Shown here: positions 11,518 to 23,715 of the stretch, piece after piece
Position numbering within the stretch: the stretch's first letter is position 1
How the letters are laid out: each line of letters begins with the position of its first letter
Position numbers and translations under genes: made by a program
Assembly (NCBI GenBank): GCA_035578175.1
Contig: JAQMRL010000003.1
Coordinates: forward strand, 83,091,969-83,155,968
DNA length: 64,000 bases
Reading direction: 5' to 3'
Source of the DNA: Catonia carolina
Lineage: Eukaryota > Arthropoda > Insecta > Hemiptera > Achilidae
Notes under the pieces: generated by a model
What the model was told of the DNA's origin: nothing
The model's input: the letters and a program-made list of their open reading frames with translations, nothing else
The model's database searches: none

Positions 11518-12070
11518 TACTAACTAAATTCAAACATGTTTGAAATAAAAATTGTAGAATTTTAATTCTTTACAACTTTTATTGTATAACATTTTGCGCT
11601 AAAATGCATATTAAAGCCGCAATCTTAAAAAGAAAATGTTTTTACGTGAAAACAGCCTTACCCAGAATTTCGGCAAACATGGCGCCTACCCTATCTTGTA
11701 GAGAATAAAAAGTTTAGTAAATGAGTCGATTTTTAAAAAAAATCGTAGGACCAGTTTTTGAGAAAATCGCAAAAAAGTGAAAAATTACACGAATAAACTA
11801 CTACTTCCGGTTGACTGATTTTGATGAAAATGTTCGTGTCGCGTCCGGTAGTGGTATGTAACTTAAGTTTCAAGTTTGTACGATGTTCTGTTCAAGAGAT
11901 ATTCTGTTCACATACATACACACACACACACACAGACCAATCGCTAAAAACATGTTTTTTTGGGTTCAGGAGGTCTGAAAACGTGTAGATCCGGTGAAAA
12001 CTCGATTTCGAAAAATCGACATGAAAACTATACTTTCCTTCCTATATGATCATATAGGCAAGAAAAAGTA
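11518..12070 (+). mobile_element. Family B Helitron-like element, copy 1 (5' truncated)
   Basis: Starts inside the element at the internal palindrome (TTGAAATAAAAATTGTAGAA ... TTCTTTACAACTTTTATT) and runs through the conserved CATGGCGCCTACCCTATCTTG block, a CA-repeat and the 3' hairpin TTTCCTTCCTATATGATCAT...ATAGGCAAG, ending AAAAGTA. No frame spans it. Confidence 0.75.
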
Positions 12071-12105
12071 AAAATTAGTGAAATAATGTTTTTTTACATA
12101 TCCTG

Positions 12106-12195
12106 GCACATGGTTTTTTAACCATAGTTGGATATGTCAATTTCCACCGCCTCGATTGAATGAATGCTGTATAGGAATGGATGTGTGTAAAAAAT
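12106..12195 (+). repeat. Dispersed repeat Z, copy 1
   Basis: CACATGG-TTTT, CATAGTTGG, TGTCAATTT and CC-C-TCG occur in the same order at 61286-61345. Both stretches then run into A/T-rich sequence with AATAAA-like signals, as in the 3' end of a retroelement or transcript. Confidence 0.4.
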
Positions 12196-13129
12196 AATTA
12201 AAATGTTAAGATTAAAATTGTATTTGTTTTTTTTTGAAAATAAAGTATTAATTATTATTATTTATTAAAAAATAGTAATTCCGATATAATGTATTGAAGT
12301 GACTTTTTATTGTAACTTCTTTTGATTTGATTCGATTTTTGTTTTTTATTACTATTTTATATTTAATAGTCATTTTTATATTTCGTAACCTTAAATAAAA
12401 ACATAATAAAATTTAAAGCAATTTAGTGTTCAGTTTTTATTGATTAACTATAAATATTTAAATACTTAAGAAACTGATTTAAATGCTATGTGCGTTTGGG
12501 TCATAAAATATTTTAGCTTAACGACTTTTTAGACTGTACAATTTGTTCGTCTGTATAGTAAGAAACATAAGTGATGAAAGTTTCTAATAGTAGGCCTATA
12601 ATCTTCAAATTAATTTCATTTTTAAATGAGATTTTTAAACATAAGTAGTTAATTTTTATTTAAGTTTTATATGTCGTATAACAAATTCACAGCCCGTACT
12701 CTTAGAATTACTGATTACTGTATAAAATCACTGAAAAATAATTTCATCGTAAAATAATGTTAAGTAAACACGAGATTTTTTAATGTACGTGACATACATA
12801 ATACACGTACATATATGTACGTGGCACACATAACTTAATTATTATAAAATTATTTAAAATACACAATTTTTACTCTTAAATGGTTACAATTAGTATTATT
12901 GATCTCGTACAAATGGATTGTAGGATGTGAGACAGTATTTCTAAAATGTTTGGTAAGTTATTTAAGAAAATCAAGAAAATTGGAATAAAATTAAAGTACG
13001 TACATATTGGGACCGAATGCCGTACAGATCGCAGATTTCAAAATTTTTGATGATCTCGAAGAGAAATATACAACAGCTGATGGATTGGAGAACGAGCAAA
13101 AGGAAGTACAGTGACTTCCAAGGGACCAT
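12196..13129. other. No gene; AT-rich
   Basis: Holds a TAGGCCTA (12591) and an imperfect palindrome of TACGTG/CACGTA blocks at 12784-12825. Bases 13010-13129 may be the decayed continuation of the transposase relic that follows. Confidence 0.5.
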
Positions 13130-13468
13130 GTAGTTCCGTTCTCTCTAAGGTGTAGTCACTTTAACTGATGGCCTTTTCTTGTAGCAAAGGTCCATTTACA
13201 GTATGTTGTTTGCATGTTGCGAAGTAAACCACTTTAAAAGAGCTTCTTAAACGCCTTTATTTTTTGGTGCAGTCCGAAGTCTCTTCGATTTCACGTTACC
13301 TTCATCAAAACTATTCTGTATTTTTTCTCAGGTTTTCCATATTTCGGATATTGTGGTGTGTCTAACATTGAACTCCGTTGCAATATCCCCGTTCGTTTCA
13401 CCGTTTTCTAAACACCAAACAATGTGCGCTTTTTCCATCACTGTAAAATGTCTACGCAATGACGCCAT
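13130..13468 (-). pseudogene. pogo/Tigger-type transposase N-terminal relic
   Basis: From an ATG at 13468 the minus strand reads M-A-S-L-R-R-H-F-T-V, then W-C-L-E-N-G-E-T-N-G-D-I-A-T-E-F-N-V and H-T-T-I-S-E-I-W. This is the helix-turn-helix of the CENP-B/pogo DNA-binding domain (L-E-x-G-E-x-x-x-x-I-A-x-E-F-x-V, then T-I-S-x-I). After a stop the frame continues with K-R-L-R, then E-A-L-L-K-W-F (the start of the second CENP-B HTH, usually A-L-x-x-W-F) and, in another frame, G-P-L-L-Q-E-K-A. All of these appear in family order. The DDE catalytic domain is absent. Several stops and frameshifts show it is long dead. Pogo-type termini occur elsewhere at 18113 and 51064. Confidence 0.7.
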
Positions 13469-13661
13469 ATTTAAGTTAGTATAAAAAAAATAACTGACGG
13501 GTTTACACTAAAGATAGGAACTAAACTTTAGTAAACAGTACAATAAAACTATGTAGATCGGCGCTGTATTTATTTAAAACACAAAAAAAGGATAGGCCTA
13601 TTAGCAATTAAACTTCCGACACGAACTACTGTAATTGCACGTTGAGACTAACGCTACTAAG

Positions 13662-14592
13662 AAAAATCTGGTGTGAAACACTCACACAACTTTGTCTTGC
13701 CAATGCAAATAATTAACAATATACCAAACATTAGTAATAAAACATTAGAAATAAACCAAAAAACTAACCTCAACTAACATAACCTAATTTTAATCATGAG
13801 TGAAAGACTTGAAATGAAAATCTACCTCAGTGTGGCTTAAAAATACGGATAATCACTCTTTCACGCTAAACTAGGCTCTGTAGAGAAAAATGCTCTAAAT
13901 AAAAGTTGTACATCGTTTAATTTTCTATTAATTTGGTTATATAAACTTTTGTCGTAAAATGCATACTAAGGCCGAAATCTTAAAAAAATCGATTTTTCAC
14001 ACGTTTTCGTGAGAAAAAACAGAAAATCGCTAATTACCGCTAAACTAAGCGTTATTCAAAAAAATGTTTGAAATAAAAGTTGTAGAATTTTAAATTCTCT
14101 ACAACTTTTATTATATAAATTTATTCGCTAAAATGCATATTAAAGCCGCAATATTAAAAAAGCAAATTTTTTACGTGAAAACACCCTGACCAAGAATTTC
14201 AGCAAACATGGCGCCTACCCTATCTTGTAGAGCATAAAAAATTAAGTTAATAAGGCGATTTTAAAAAAATCATAGGACCAGTTTTAGAGAAAATTGCAAA
14301 AAAGTGAAAAATTATACGAATAAATTACTACTTCCGGTAGACCGATTTTGGTGAAAATGTTCGTGTCGGGTCCGGTAGTGGTGTGTAACTTAAGTTTCAA
14401 GTTTCAAGTTCGTACGATGTTCCGTTCTTAAGATATTTTGTACACACACACACACAGACCAATCGCTAAAAACATGTTTTTTGTGGGTTCAGGGGTCTGA
14501 AAACGTGTAGATCTGGTGAAAACTCGATTTGTTAAAATCGACATGAAAACAATACTTTCCTTCCTATATATTTATATAGGCAAGAGAAAGTA
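13662..14592 (+). mobile_element. Family B Helitron-like element, copy 2 (reference full copy, 931 bp)
   Basis: The 5' end is AAAAATCTGGTGTGAAACAC, in which GTGTGA and TCACAC form a hairpin, followed by ACTTTGTCTTGCC, the inverted partner of the 3' GGCAAGAGAAAGT. The interior holds two related segments (13880-13990 and 14040-14150), an internal palindrome around TTGTAGAA...TTCTCTACAA, the CATGGCGCCTACCCTATC block, a short CA repeat near 14440 and a 3' hairpin (TTCCTATATATTTATATAGG). No target-site duplication or coding frame is visible. Subterminal inverted repeats with a 3' hairpin fit the non-autonomous Helentron (HINE/DINE-1) plan. The assignment is inferred from structure only. Confidence 0.75.
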
Positions 14593-17500
14593 AAAAAAAA
14601 CACGTTAAAACTAGACAAAACTAAGTAACTCGCCGACTCATATTGTTGACACATAACCGGCATAGTTGAAAATTCGTACAGTTGTTACTAAAACCGATAT
14701 GTGATTTTAACCGATGTCAATGTAAACGATTTATTTTATATTGGGCGTAACAAGCCAACATTTCCATCGAATATTGGTCCCACTAAATGATAGGTCATTG
14801 TATCCGATGTCACTGTACGTGATAACTACTGTTATTGCAGAGAAAGAATTATTGTCAAAAGCTGTAAAGAAAGCTATTACTCGTAGGTAGCTATGTGTAA
14901 AAGTACTTATCATGTTTATTTTGTTTTGATGATCGTAGACGATTAAAGAAGTGACTTTACAGTATTTGTTAGCAAAACTGTTTTTTATTTTAACAGTTAG
15001 AACTCCGAATTTAACGAGGATGATTCGGGACAAAATGCACAATCTAGAAATTCACCTGTTGGGAAACCGAGAGTAAGTTGTAGAATACAATGAGAATGAA
15101 ATGGTTAGGTCTAGTTTAGGGGAAACGGCAGTATAACAGGTTTATACACGTATTGTGTCTGAGCACAACTTCCAAGAAATATTGCTGAGGTTGTTTTTAT
15201 ATATTATTGTACATTAGTGGGCGAGGAAACTACCACAATAGAAAAATTTCTCTCTTCATTTCTGTCGTTTTACTTTCCTTTTCCTTTATGATGAAAGAAA
15301 TAGATAGCCAGGTCATTTGTTATTCATGATAATAACAATTATTCTCCAGGTTACAGGTAGGCAAAAAAGGTATGTTATGTCTATTAGAAAGGAATGGAGG
15401 GAGGGTTTGAAAATCAACCCAACCGAGAAACGATCTTGAAAAAAATATCTTTCTATTGTATTCCTCCAACGGGGTTGTATTCTGTCAAGCGATATTACCG
15501 TGTTTATTTATATCACGGCTGTATATTTTGTCCGGAAATTCTAACGTACAACTAAATATTCTCCAGGAGGTTGATGTTTTTGACTGACCGAGGTTATTTT
15601 CATAATTTGGTTCATGCGTATTCATAATTAATTTATTAATAAATTGTTAATACCCAAACGAAAATATTGTTTCACAAAATGGTTTTGTATTAAAGAATTC
15701 TGTTGGTTTCACCAATTAATTGTTTATTATTTTATTGTGAAAATAACATTTTTAAGACGTAGGAACAGAAAAGAGAAAATTCTAGTTGATACAAACATTT
15801 TAAAATCTTGTTAACAGTTTTACAACTCAACTTTGCAGGTTGTTTTGAAAAATTTTGAATTTTTCCATCAAATTTAGTTATTTGTAGCTACGTTGTCTAC
15901 TTTGTTATCTCGTTATTCTTTGAATTGATTTTAAATAAATCTTTATAATATTGCTTTTCTCAGTACGTACGTTTGATATATTATCTGTTTTTATAGGTAT
16001 CAGTGTTATAAAGTACTTCACTTTAAAGTATTATAATGAACTTCACGCCAGTCTACGGAATTAATCCGACTACAGATTCGTTAAGTTGTAAAAAAAGAAT
16101 TTAACAACCTGAAAAAAGAATTCGTTATGACGTCATTTTTGAATTTTCTAATTTGGTTTTTTGTGTCATTAGAGAGCCTATTTTGTAATTACTTGCTACT
16201 CGGAGGGATGTCGAGATCTTTCCCATCAACTCCGTGTCCGCCGTTTCTCCTGTATTATTTCACGGATAAATGAAGGCTATTGTATGTTCCAGTGCTGGGA
16301 AACCAAAGCTTGCCCAGGCGCTTCTTAAACAGAAGACGTAGAATGTTCAACAGATTCTTCCGTTCCTTTTGAGTTCTTTGACGCAATAGGGATGTCAAGA
16401 TTTTGAGAAAGGTGTGATCGGAATGATTTCCAATTGATTTTTTCTAATATGTACAAGCGAGGGTTTGGCAGTATTTAAACTTAACTCTCCAGAATTTTAG
16501 ATTAACAGGAGTGGAATCTGAAGAGAGATCTGGCGAGGTCGAAATCCGGTGAGGAATAACATTTAGACCCCAGCGTAGAAAGAAATCTAGAATATCTAAA
16601 ATTTTTGTACGGGCGGAAGGCCAGAACGTATATAAATTAAAATTAAATAAATAAACATAAATAAAACTACAAAAATCACTGATGAAAAATTATACAACGT
16701 AGCCAAACAAATCACTACATTAGAAATAATTTATATCACATCACACAGAGATCTATAACAAATTTGCTCAAATGAAACTTAAAAAATTTCTGGAGCATCG
16801 AGTGGTTCAATAGTAGGCCCTACATCAACAAAATTTCATGAACCACGACACAACATTTTTGAAAAACAACCGACACAAGAAAGTCTCACATGGATACGCG
16901 TAGGACACTCGCGTTTAACACATAGTCATGTTTTATCGAAAAAGACCCTCGAAAATGTAACATTTGCAACAGAAATATTTCGATAAGACATCTGCTGATC
17001 AAATGCTATGGTTTAAAAATTCTGAGATCTAAATTGAAAATTTCTAATACTAATACACATGAGGGCCTTAATGAACCGACCTCTTTGCCAAACGATTTTA
17101 TTTTTTAAATAAATTAATTACTTTAATGAACTCTTATAACCTTAGTATATTTTTTCTGTTATAATTTTTGTTGAATTTCAAAAAAAACTATATGACCTGA
17201 ACTTCACGTGTTCAAGAATTTTAAAAATTGTGTTTTTTCTGTTTAGTTAGTATGTAATTCTATAACTATGAATCAATCATTTTTGTAAAATTATTATATT
17301 TTAATTTTTATAGTCACCATAGCTTTGCTGTTGATATAACTTAAAAACAATAAATTAAACATTTTTAACTTATATTTGAACACAAATTGAAATGTGTTTG
17401 AAAGTAGATTAGGTAACAAACTTTTAAAATTAAATTAGAATTAAAAAATAACATGATTTATATTTTTAAAATGTTGTACAAGTTTATTACACCTGGTTCT

Positions 17501-18110
17501 TTTCCAGTCAGTCAATTGTGATATTTATTCTATCAAATAGTTCGCACGGAGTACGGGAGAAAAAAATTATTTTTTGTAAAGAATTTTGTGATTTTCGTTA
17601 GAGGCACTATTGTAAGTTTTTAATAATTATTATCAAAAGTAATAATGGTTCATTTAATGAATATTTTCTGTTAAATTCTTGGAATTATTTTATTTTATTC
17701 AGTTGTCATTTACAGTTCACTTTAGCTGTTGAAAGAAATGTCAAGCTGAACGACCACCCTTACTTTTATTATTTCTTTAAAAGACTTAATTCAGAATGTG
17801 AACCGAGTAATGAACGCCCTACATACAGTAATAGTAAAATATACTACTAAAACAAACACTGCACCCGCCTGTCTTTTGTATCCGCTATACCGAATGAAAA
17901 TGTTCAACAGCACGACAACTCTCGACTCACAGTAGGTGACAAGTAGGGCACTTCCGAATCTCTTTGTTCGGTTTCACCTTTACCATGTAACGGTCATTTG
18001 TTTTATATTTTATAACCTCTGCCGTTTTATCTGATTTCACATTACGCCCTTGTTCATTGTATTTCTTGTGTGGTGCAGTCTATTATGAACTAATATGTGG
18101 TAAAATAAAA
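14593..18110. other. 3.5 kb without a supported gene
   Basis: Two related motifs, CCGATGTCAATGTA (14711) and CCGATGTCACTGTA (14800), may belong to an unrecognised repeat. The 103-residue minus frame at 14731-15042 overlaps them, has no family resemblance and is probably chance. The rest, including the less AT-rich patches at 16200-16400 and 16500-16620, shows no frame, splice pattern or repeat that I can name. Confidence 0.5.
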
Positions 18111-18112
18111 TA

Positions 18113-18661
18113 CAGTAGAATCTCGGTAGCCCGGCACCTCCAGTAATCCGGCACTTAAATATGAGGCCTAAAAGTATGAAACCTCACCCAGGACAGATTT
18201 TGGTAAATGATTTAAATTGAATTAGGGAAATCAACTTGACCTAATTACGGCGGATTTATTATAACATGTATGTTTAGGATTTGATTAAAGAAATGAATAT
18301 GCAGACCTTAATTTTTGTTCAATGGAATAATTTTTGGCCTTTTATCCAAAACCCAGAACTGGGTCATATTCTATACTTCATGCTGAATTGACAACAAAAC
18401 GTAATTCTCAGAACACGAGCACCCCCGCACCGCACTAGCGATGTCAATAGCCGATAATTATGTTTAGTACAATGACTACAGAAGAACTCAGCAAATCTTT
18501 TTTAATTAGTTAATTTAATTTAAAATCACATAGAAATCAATGCATATTCATTTTTTGTTTAAATTTATAATTCCAAAATTCAACTCTTCCAGTTATCCGG
18601 GATTTTCAGTATTCCGGCACCCTCTCGGTCACGAACAGGCCGGACTACTCAGATTCTACTG
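18113..18661 (+). mobile_element. Tigger/pogo-like MITE (549 bp)
   Basis: The left end is CAGTAGAATCTCGGTAGCCC and the right end, reverse-complemented, is CAGTAGAATCTGAGTAGTCC. Both are followed by CCGGC and a second CCGGCAC block. TA flanks at 18111-18112 and 18662-18663 are the target duplication. CAGT-A-A-TCTCG with internal TCCGGCA repeats is typical of Tigger-type termini. The interior has no transposase frame, so mobility would need a pogo-type enzyme in trans. The frame at 18540-18728 only crosses the right end. Confidence 0.75.
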
Positions 18662-18805
18662 TACCGATATCTTTAAAACAAAGAACTTGGTACCAGTTAT
18701 GTTGGAGACGGTTATAATAGTCCCCTAATAGAATAGTACCCTAGAAGGGTTGAGATTCCCGCTGTTTGTTTAGGCATGTTGTGGCATTAGCTTAATTTGA
18801 TCCCT

Positions 18806-18994
18806 ATTATATTTCGATAAAGGTGGTCACTTTTTTCCGACAGTGTTCTCTCTCTGTCACTGTTCACAGTGTTTTCTAATAATATATATAATAATATTTT
18901 ATATATTATATAATAATATATATAATTATATTTCGATAAAGGTGGTCACTTTTTTCCGACAGTGTTCTCTCTCTGTCACTCTTCACAGTGTTTA
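18806..18994 (+). repeat. Two direct repeats of ~68 bp around an A/T palindrome
   Basis: The unit ATTATATTTCGATAAAGG...TGTTCACAGTG occurs at 18806-18873 and 18926-18993 with one difference (CTGTTCAC versus CTCTTCAC) and a period of about 120. The sequence between is an AT-only stretch of TAATAATATATA repeats. Near identity suggests a recent duplication. Confidence 0.85.
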
Positions 18995-19627
18995 ATAATA
19001 AAACTACATTAACGTATGAATACTTACAGAGCTCATTTTAGGAAAAGATCTTCTAAATTCACGTAAGAAAATTATTTTATCTTTAATCTATTTGAATGTG
19101 TGCTGGTTTTTAATTACGCTGTATTATTAAACAGCATAATTTTAAAAAGTACGTACTCATCTTTAGCGGCAGTAATTCCAACTGCCGCTAAATTATTTTT
19201 CTCAGATTAAATATCTTGGTTTATTCAAATTATTTTAAGAAATGAAACCATAGCCTAATTGTTTCTGTAGGTTAATGCTTTTCTGCTGTCATAAATTACT
19301 CAAGCGTCGGTGATTTATCAAAAAGAGTTGTACAAACTTTTATGACCATCAACCTACTAAGTATCTCGTTATTGGATTATCTTCAATTATGCTAACAAAG
19401 GGTACCATTCTAATGGGGGACCAATATATATTATATTATATGGAGTCGTTATGTTCCTTTATGTTTGGTAGCACTGGTTTTTGTGTAGATAAATTCAGAC
19501 CATTTATTATACAGGTGATATCGAATATGATTTTAGAAAATTTTAATATTTTTATACTGCTATTTTAAATGTATAACTTAGTATTTGCTCGTTAGGTACC
19601 TCACTTGTACCGCGAAATATACTAAAC
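18995..19627. other. No gene; AT-rich
   Basis: Contains an inverted pair TTAGCGGCAGT/ACTGCCGCTAA at 19164-19192 (a ~28 bp hairpin). Nothing else is recognised. Confidence 0.5.
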
Positions 19628-19830
19628 AAATCTTGGGTGAAACATTCACACGATTTTCTGTTGCCAATGTAAATATTGAAAAATATAACGCATGTTTAAC
19701 CATGATTAAACAGTGTAAAATGAAAAACATAGTAACCCAATTTTAATCATGAGTGAATGACGCTAAATGAAAATCAATTTCTGTTCGATTTAAATATATA
19801 ATCACTAATTAAGGAAAATTAACCAGGAAA
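19628..19830 (+). mobile_element. Family B element, copy 3 (5' part only)
   Basis: Starts TCTTGGGTGAAACATTCACAC and keeps AATCATGAGTGAATGACGC-AAATGAAAATC. It is lost after about 19830. It faces copy 4 (20840-20990), so the two 5' ends point outward around a 1.36 kb segment that includes family A copy 5. Confidence 0.65.
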
Positions 19831-20097
19831 AAAGTGTATTTATAAAAAAATTGTACAGGTTTCAAATTATAAAGATAGTAACTTTTCCCCTGAGGGATAT
19901 TTTAGTTTTTTATTTTAAAAATTTCCCTTTTTGAAATAAAAAATTTCCCTCTACAATGTTTTTATTACTTCATAGTATAATGTTACGTACGAAATAAAAA
20001 ATTACGTTATTAGTTACGTTAATAAAAATTCTCGTATAATGTGTTAATAAAAGGTTTATCTTGCATAAAGTATTTTACATTATTAATATTTATATGT

Positions 20098-20495
20098 GCT
20101 CATAACAGACAGGGGGAGTGTTAAATTATTTACGCTCAATCTATTCGTTGCAGGGCTATAATAAATAGTTCTGTTTCTTATCACATGGTCAGCCAATTAA
20201 ATTACTGAATCGTATAAGAACAGAAGAGGTAGAGGTGTAAAAGACACTTATCAGAGTTATCTCCTCTGAAAGTAATGAATTTCATTATACAGTCAGACCC
20301 TGAGGTGAATGAAGTAAAGGTGTCATTTGCAGGGTGGAAAGTATATGATTTTCAGATGGCCTGGCATGCTGATAAGCATACTTTTCAACTCAGTGAGGAA
20401 GGCAAATGTAAACTACCTCACTCCTCGTTTTACTTAATAAAACCTCTACAGGTTCAAACCAGCCTTTCGGCTGATGACCTAAATAAATAACAAAC
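20098..20495 (+). repeat. Family A repeat, copy 5 (full length)
   Basis: Runs from CATAACAGACAGG to CTGATGACCTAAATAAATAACA. It contains a 71-codon open frame (20275-20490) starting at the ATG of AGTAATGAATTTCATTATAC. The same frame stays open in copies 6 and 7 up to truncation. It has no recognised domain and is described under the findings. Confidence 0.85.
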
Positions 20496-20839
20496 AATAT
20501 TTATATAAGAATAAAGTTTTCAGAACGATTTAAACTATATTTTACAGTGTATTCTAATATACGGTATAAATAAATCGATTGCTACATTTTAAACAGCTGA
20601 TATGTTAATTTACAAAATTATGAAAAACGTCACTCGGCGATTACGAATCCAGTATAATAGTTACAAAATATTTCCCTCTTTTACCACTTCATACATTGCC
20701 TATTTAAACAATACTGTCTTAATAAATTGAACCTCATGTAGTAAATTAAAAAATTGATATCTGTTACAATTTCAAGCATTTTTTCAACAGAGCTTATTTT
20801 ATCATCTAAGTGATTTTCTTTATGTTTTAGTTCAATGGA

Positions 20840-20990
20840 GGTTGATGTTCGTTCATTTAGCGTCATTCACTTGATTAAATTTGGTTATGGTTTACATTTT
20901 ACATTATTTACTCATGATTAAACGTAAGTTTTATCGTTCATTATTTACATTGGGAAGATAAAATCGTGTGTGGTTCACACCAGGTTTTTT
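20840..20990 (-). mobile_element. Family B element, copy 4 (5' part only)
   Basis: Minus-strand 5' end: ends ATTTACATTGGGAAGATAAA...GTGTGTGGTTCACACCAGG. It has the variant ACATTATTTACTCATGATTAAACG internal segment also seen at 26600 and 51760. Confidence 0.65.
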
Positions 20991-23120
20991 ACATTGGTAA
21001 AATCCTAAACAGATGAATTGGAAGACTTTTTGTAGTAATTTTCTCGAATACAGAGTCCAATTCAACAAACACTGTACTGCTTAAACCTGTTAAAGACCTA
21101 TCAACGATTTTATACTGTAAATTAAATCTAATCATTAATTGTACAAATTTCTTGTAAACGAATTAACTTATTTGCAACTAAGTAATATTGTCACAACAAC
21201 AATAATTTTAACGTTTTCAGAATCCATAAAGATAGTGTAACATGGTTTTTATCTGTGCCACACGTCCTTCCACTAACAAATGCATAACGATTAATCTGGC
21301 TCCAAGAAAACTTTGTTTATAAGTAATGCAGTTATTACTTTTTATGTCTTGATAACGCAGTAAATGATAAATGCATTTTATATAATATTCCTTGTAAATC
21401 TTAATACTCCTATCACGAGTAAATTTTATACAAGATAATACTTTCCTGTGTGTTGTTCAACTGTGTTTTCTCTTGACGCATTTTGTCAATATGAATAAAT
21501 GAAATCATCGTTTTCATATGTACTGGAACGACCTTCTTAAAAATAAAAAAACTTATTCTTAAAAAAAAATTAAAAAAGTTCAACCCTTTCACTACCAACT
21601 TTTTTTTTGTGTAGCTGCTATTTTTTGTGTTTTCCTGTTATATAATCTGTAAGTAACAGTGTGCAAAAGAATTTTCATAAATATTTTGTAAGGGGGGCTG
21701 TAGGGAAACCCTGGGATATACTGTCCCAGTGGTATATAATAGTGGGACACTGTGTCCACCATATTGTACCACTGGGATATATAGCCTCACTATAATACTA
21801 GTGGGAGAATATATGCACAAGCCGCCAATATTACCGGAAGAAAGACTTGTGATTACTTTGAATTACATATTTTGACTACCGACATTCTATATTATAAAGC
21901 ATTGTTTGGCCAAGTACTCTTAGCAACCTGCCAGCAAGCAGCAGGCAGGTTTATGCAAAACAAACCAGTGAGCTGATATGCGCAGATGACCAGTGCGCAG
22001 CTGTATCCACCAGCGTTTATTGTGAGACGTCCGATTAAAATATAATGATCTATTCCTGCTAGCAAGCTCCCGCTTGTAAGCGACCAGCGTTCACTGTGCG
22101 CTTACCTTAAAGCTATAGAGCTTGCGGTCTGCCTGTTGGTGACCACCGGTGTAGTTATTTGTTGTGGATCCCAGATGATTGAACGCGGAAATAGGTGTTG
22201 ATTAACATATCAACCGAACAATGTGGTATTGGATGACTTCGGAAGAGATGGGCAATTCAAAGTTCTTTAAAAAATGAAACATTACTGATTTTGAGACAGG
22301 ACTGACAGATCAGGAGATTGAACAGTTCAGTTGGCCTAATCCGTATAGTTACGAGGGTATTGAGATCATATAATTGAATAAATTAAGTTCGATATATAGA
22401 GATAAATAAATTGGTTTTAATTTTCAAACCTATCTGTTAGTATAATTTTTTCATTTTGATTGATTCTGTTTTATATTGCCAGTTCGTCGCGACTGTTTCC
22501 GTTTTAGTATCATTATTTTCATTATTAAAATTATGTAAATTAGATAAACGTTTTAAAAAAAGATAATAGAAAGTGCACTTTGAAATTAAAAAATGTTAAG
22601 TTAGTTAATCAAGCTTTCTTTTAAATTTAATTGACAGTAATAAAATTGTAATCATGTTTTATGTTTGATTATACTAATAATAAAAACATAAGAATTTAAT
22701 TGATAAATTTGCAAGCAACTATTTTTTTCGTTTAAGAAATGATAATGAGGGTTTTTCACGGTCATCGAAATTTAATAAAATTATACAGTATATTTTTAGT
22801 GCGTGTAAGTACATTTTATGTATGCTATAAATAAGTGAAGCCTTACAATTTTTTTTTATACAGTGATTACGTCTGAATAGGCTTCAACAGAGATATTATT
22901 GATGTCTATTAACTTTTATAAATGTGCCTATTGTTTTTATTGCACTTTTTGTAAGATAAGTGGTAATTAATATTAGTATTTTATTATTAAATTATATATT
23001 AAAGTACAAAACAGTTATTTCATTCATCCTTTTAAAAAGTTGTGTCGGAATTGAGTACACATGCATTTTATTACTGAGCCTATTCATGTTTTGATTGTGT
23101 GCATTGTGTGCCGTATTTAT
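20991..23120. other. 2.1 kb without a supported gene; hairpin cluster and an open segment
   Basis: TCCCAGTGGTA (21724) is inverted as TACCACTGGGA (21767) within a patch of related GGGATATA/GTGGGA blocks. A GC-richer stretch at 21930-22200 precedes a segment at 22221-22373 that is open apart from one TGA, reading D-F-E-T-G-L-T-D-Q-E-I-E-Q-F after it. I do not recognise a family. The remainder is AT-rich and empty. Confidence 0.45.
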
Positions 23121-23352
23121 TTTTAATGTGTATACGTTGCAATCTGTTCAATTTAAGAACATTAAGCAACCCCATGACCCAATAAGATGAGGATGTTTTG
23201 TACGTATGACGTGTAAATGAGATTTAGTCTTGTACAGACTCGAGACTATCATTCTTGAGAAAATATGGTTTATTGAACTCGAACCATTAAAGTACATCGG
23301 TAACCACTGTCTAAAATTTAAATCCGTATAAAAGTAACTACCTTTACTATGA
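23121..23352 (-). repeat. tRNA-derived SINE, family C, copy 3 (head missing)
   Basis: Matches the SINE tail and body (AATCTGTTCAATTTAAGAAC, AAAGTACATCGGTAACCACTG, ATCCGTATAAAAGTAACTACC). It stops at 23352, before the tRNA-like head. This is a 5'-truncated copy. Confidence 0.75.
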
Positions 23353-23715
23353 TAAGGTATTTAATTTTAATTTTATGACAGCCAATATGAACTATTTTAA
23401 AAACAAAATCAGAATTTCAAATCCCTTCCATGAGATGACGTGTTCGGCGAGAACTTAAGGGTTGAATTTTTTTTCCCTTTTTGAAATTATTTTCTCCTCC
23501 AACCACCTAAACATGCATTAAAAGCAGTGATAATTTATTTTTTTACAAGTCTGCCACATGAAATAGAACAATCAGTAGTTTTGATAAATTTTAGTTAATA
23601 TGATTACAATTTAATCTGGTAATGAAATTGAAATTAATAATAAGTAGGAATATTTGATAAATACAATGATGATTTTGAAGTATGTCAGTTTGAAAAATAA
23701 CTGTAACAATGTTCA
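23353..23715. other. No gene; AT-rich
   Basis: Nothing recognised. Confidence 0.5.

Noticed and set aside
14731..15042. 103-codon minus-strand frame
   Set aside because: Overlaps a stretch with repeated CCGATGTC motifs that is more likely a repeat, and the peptide has no domain.
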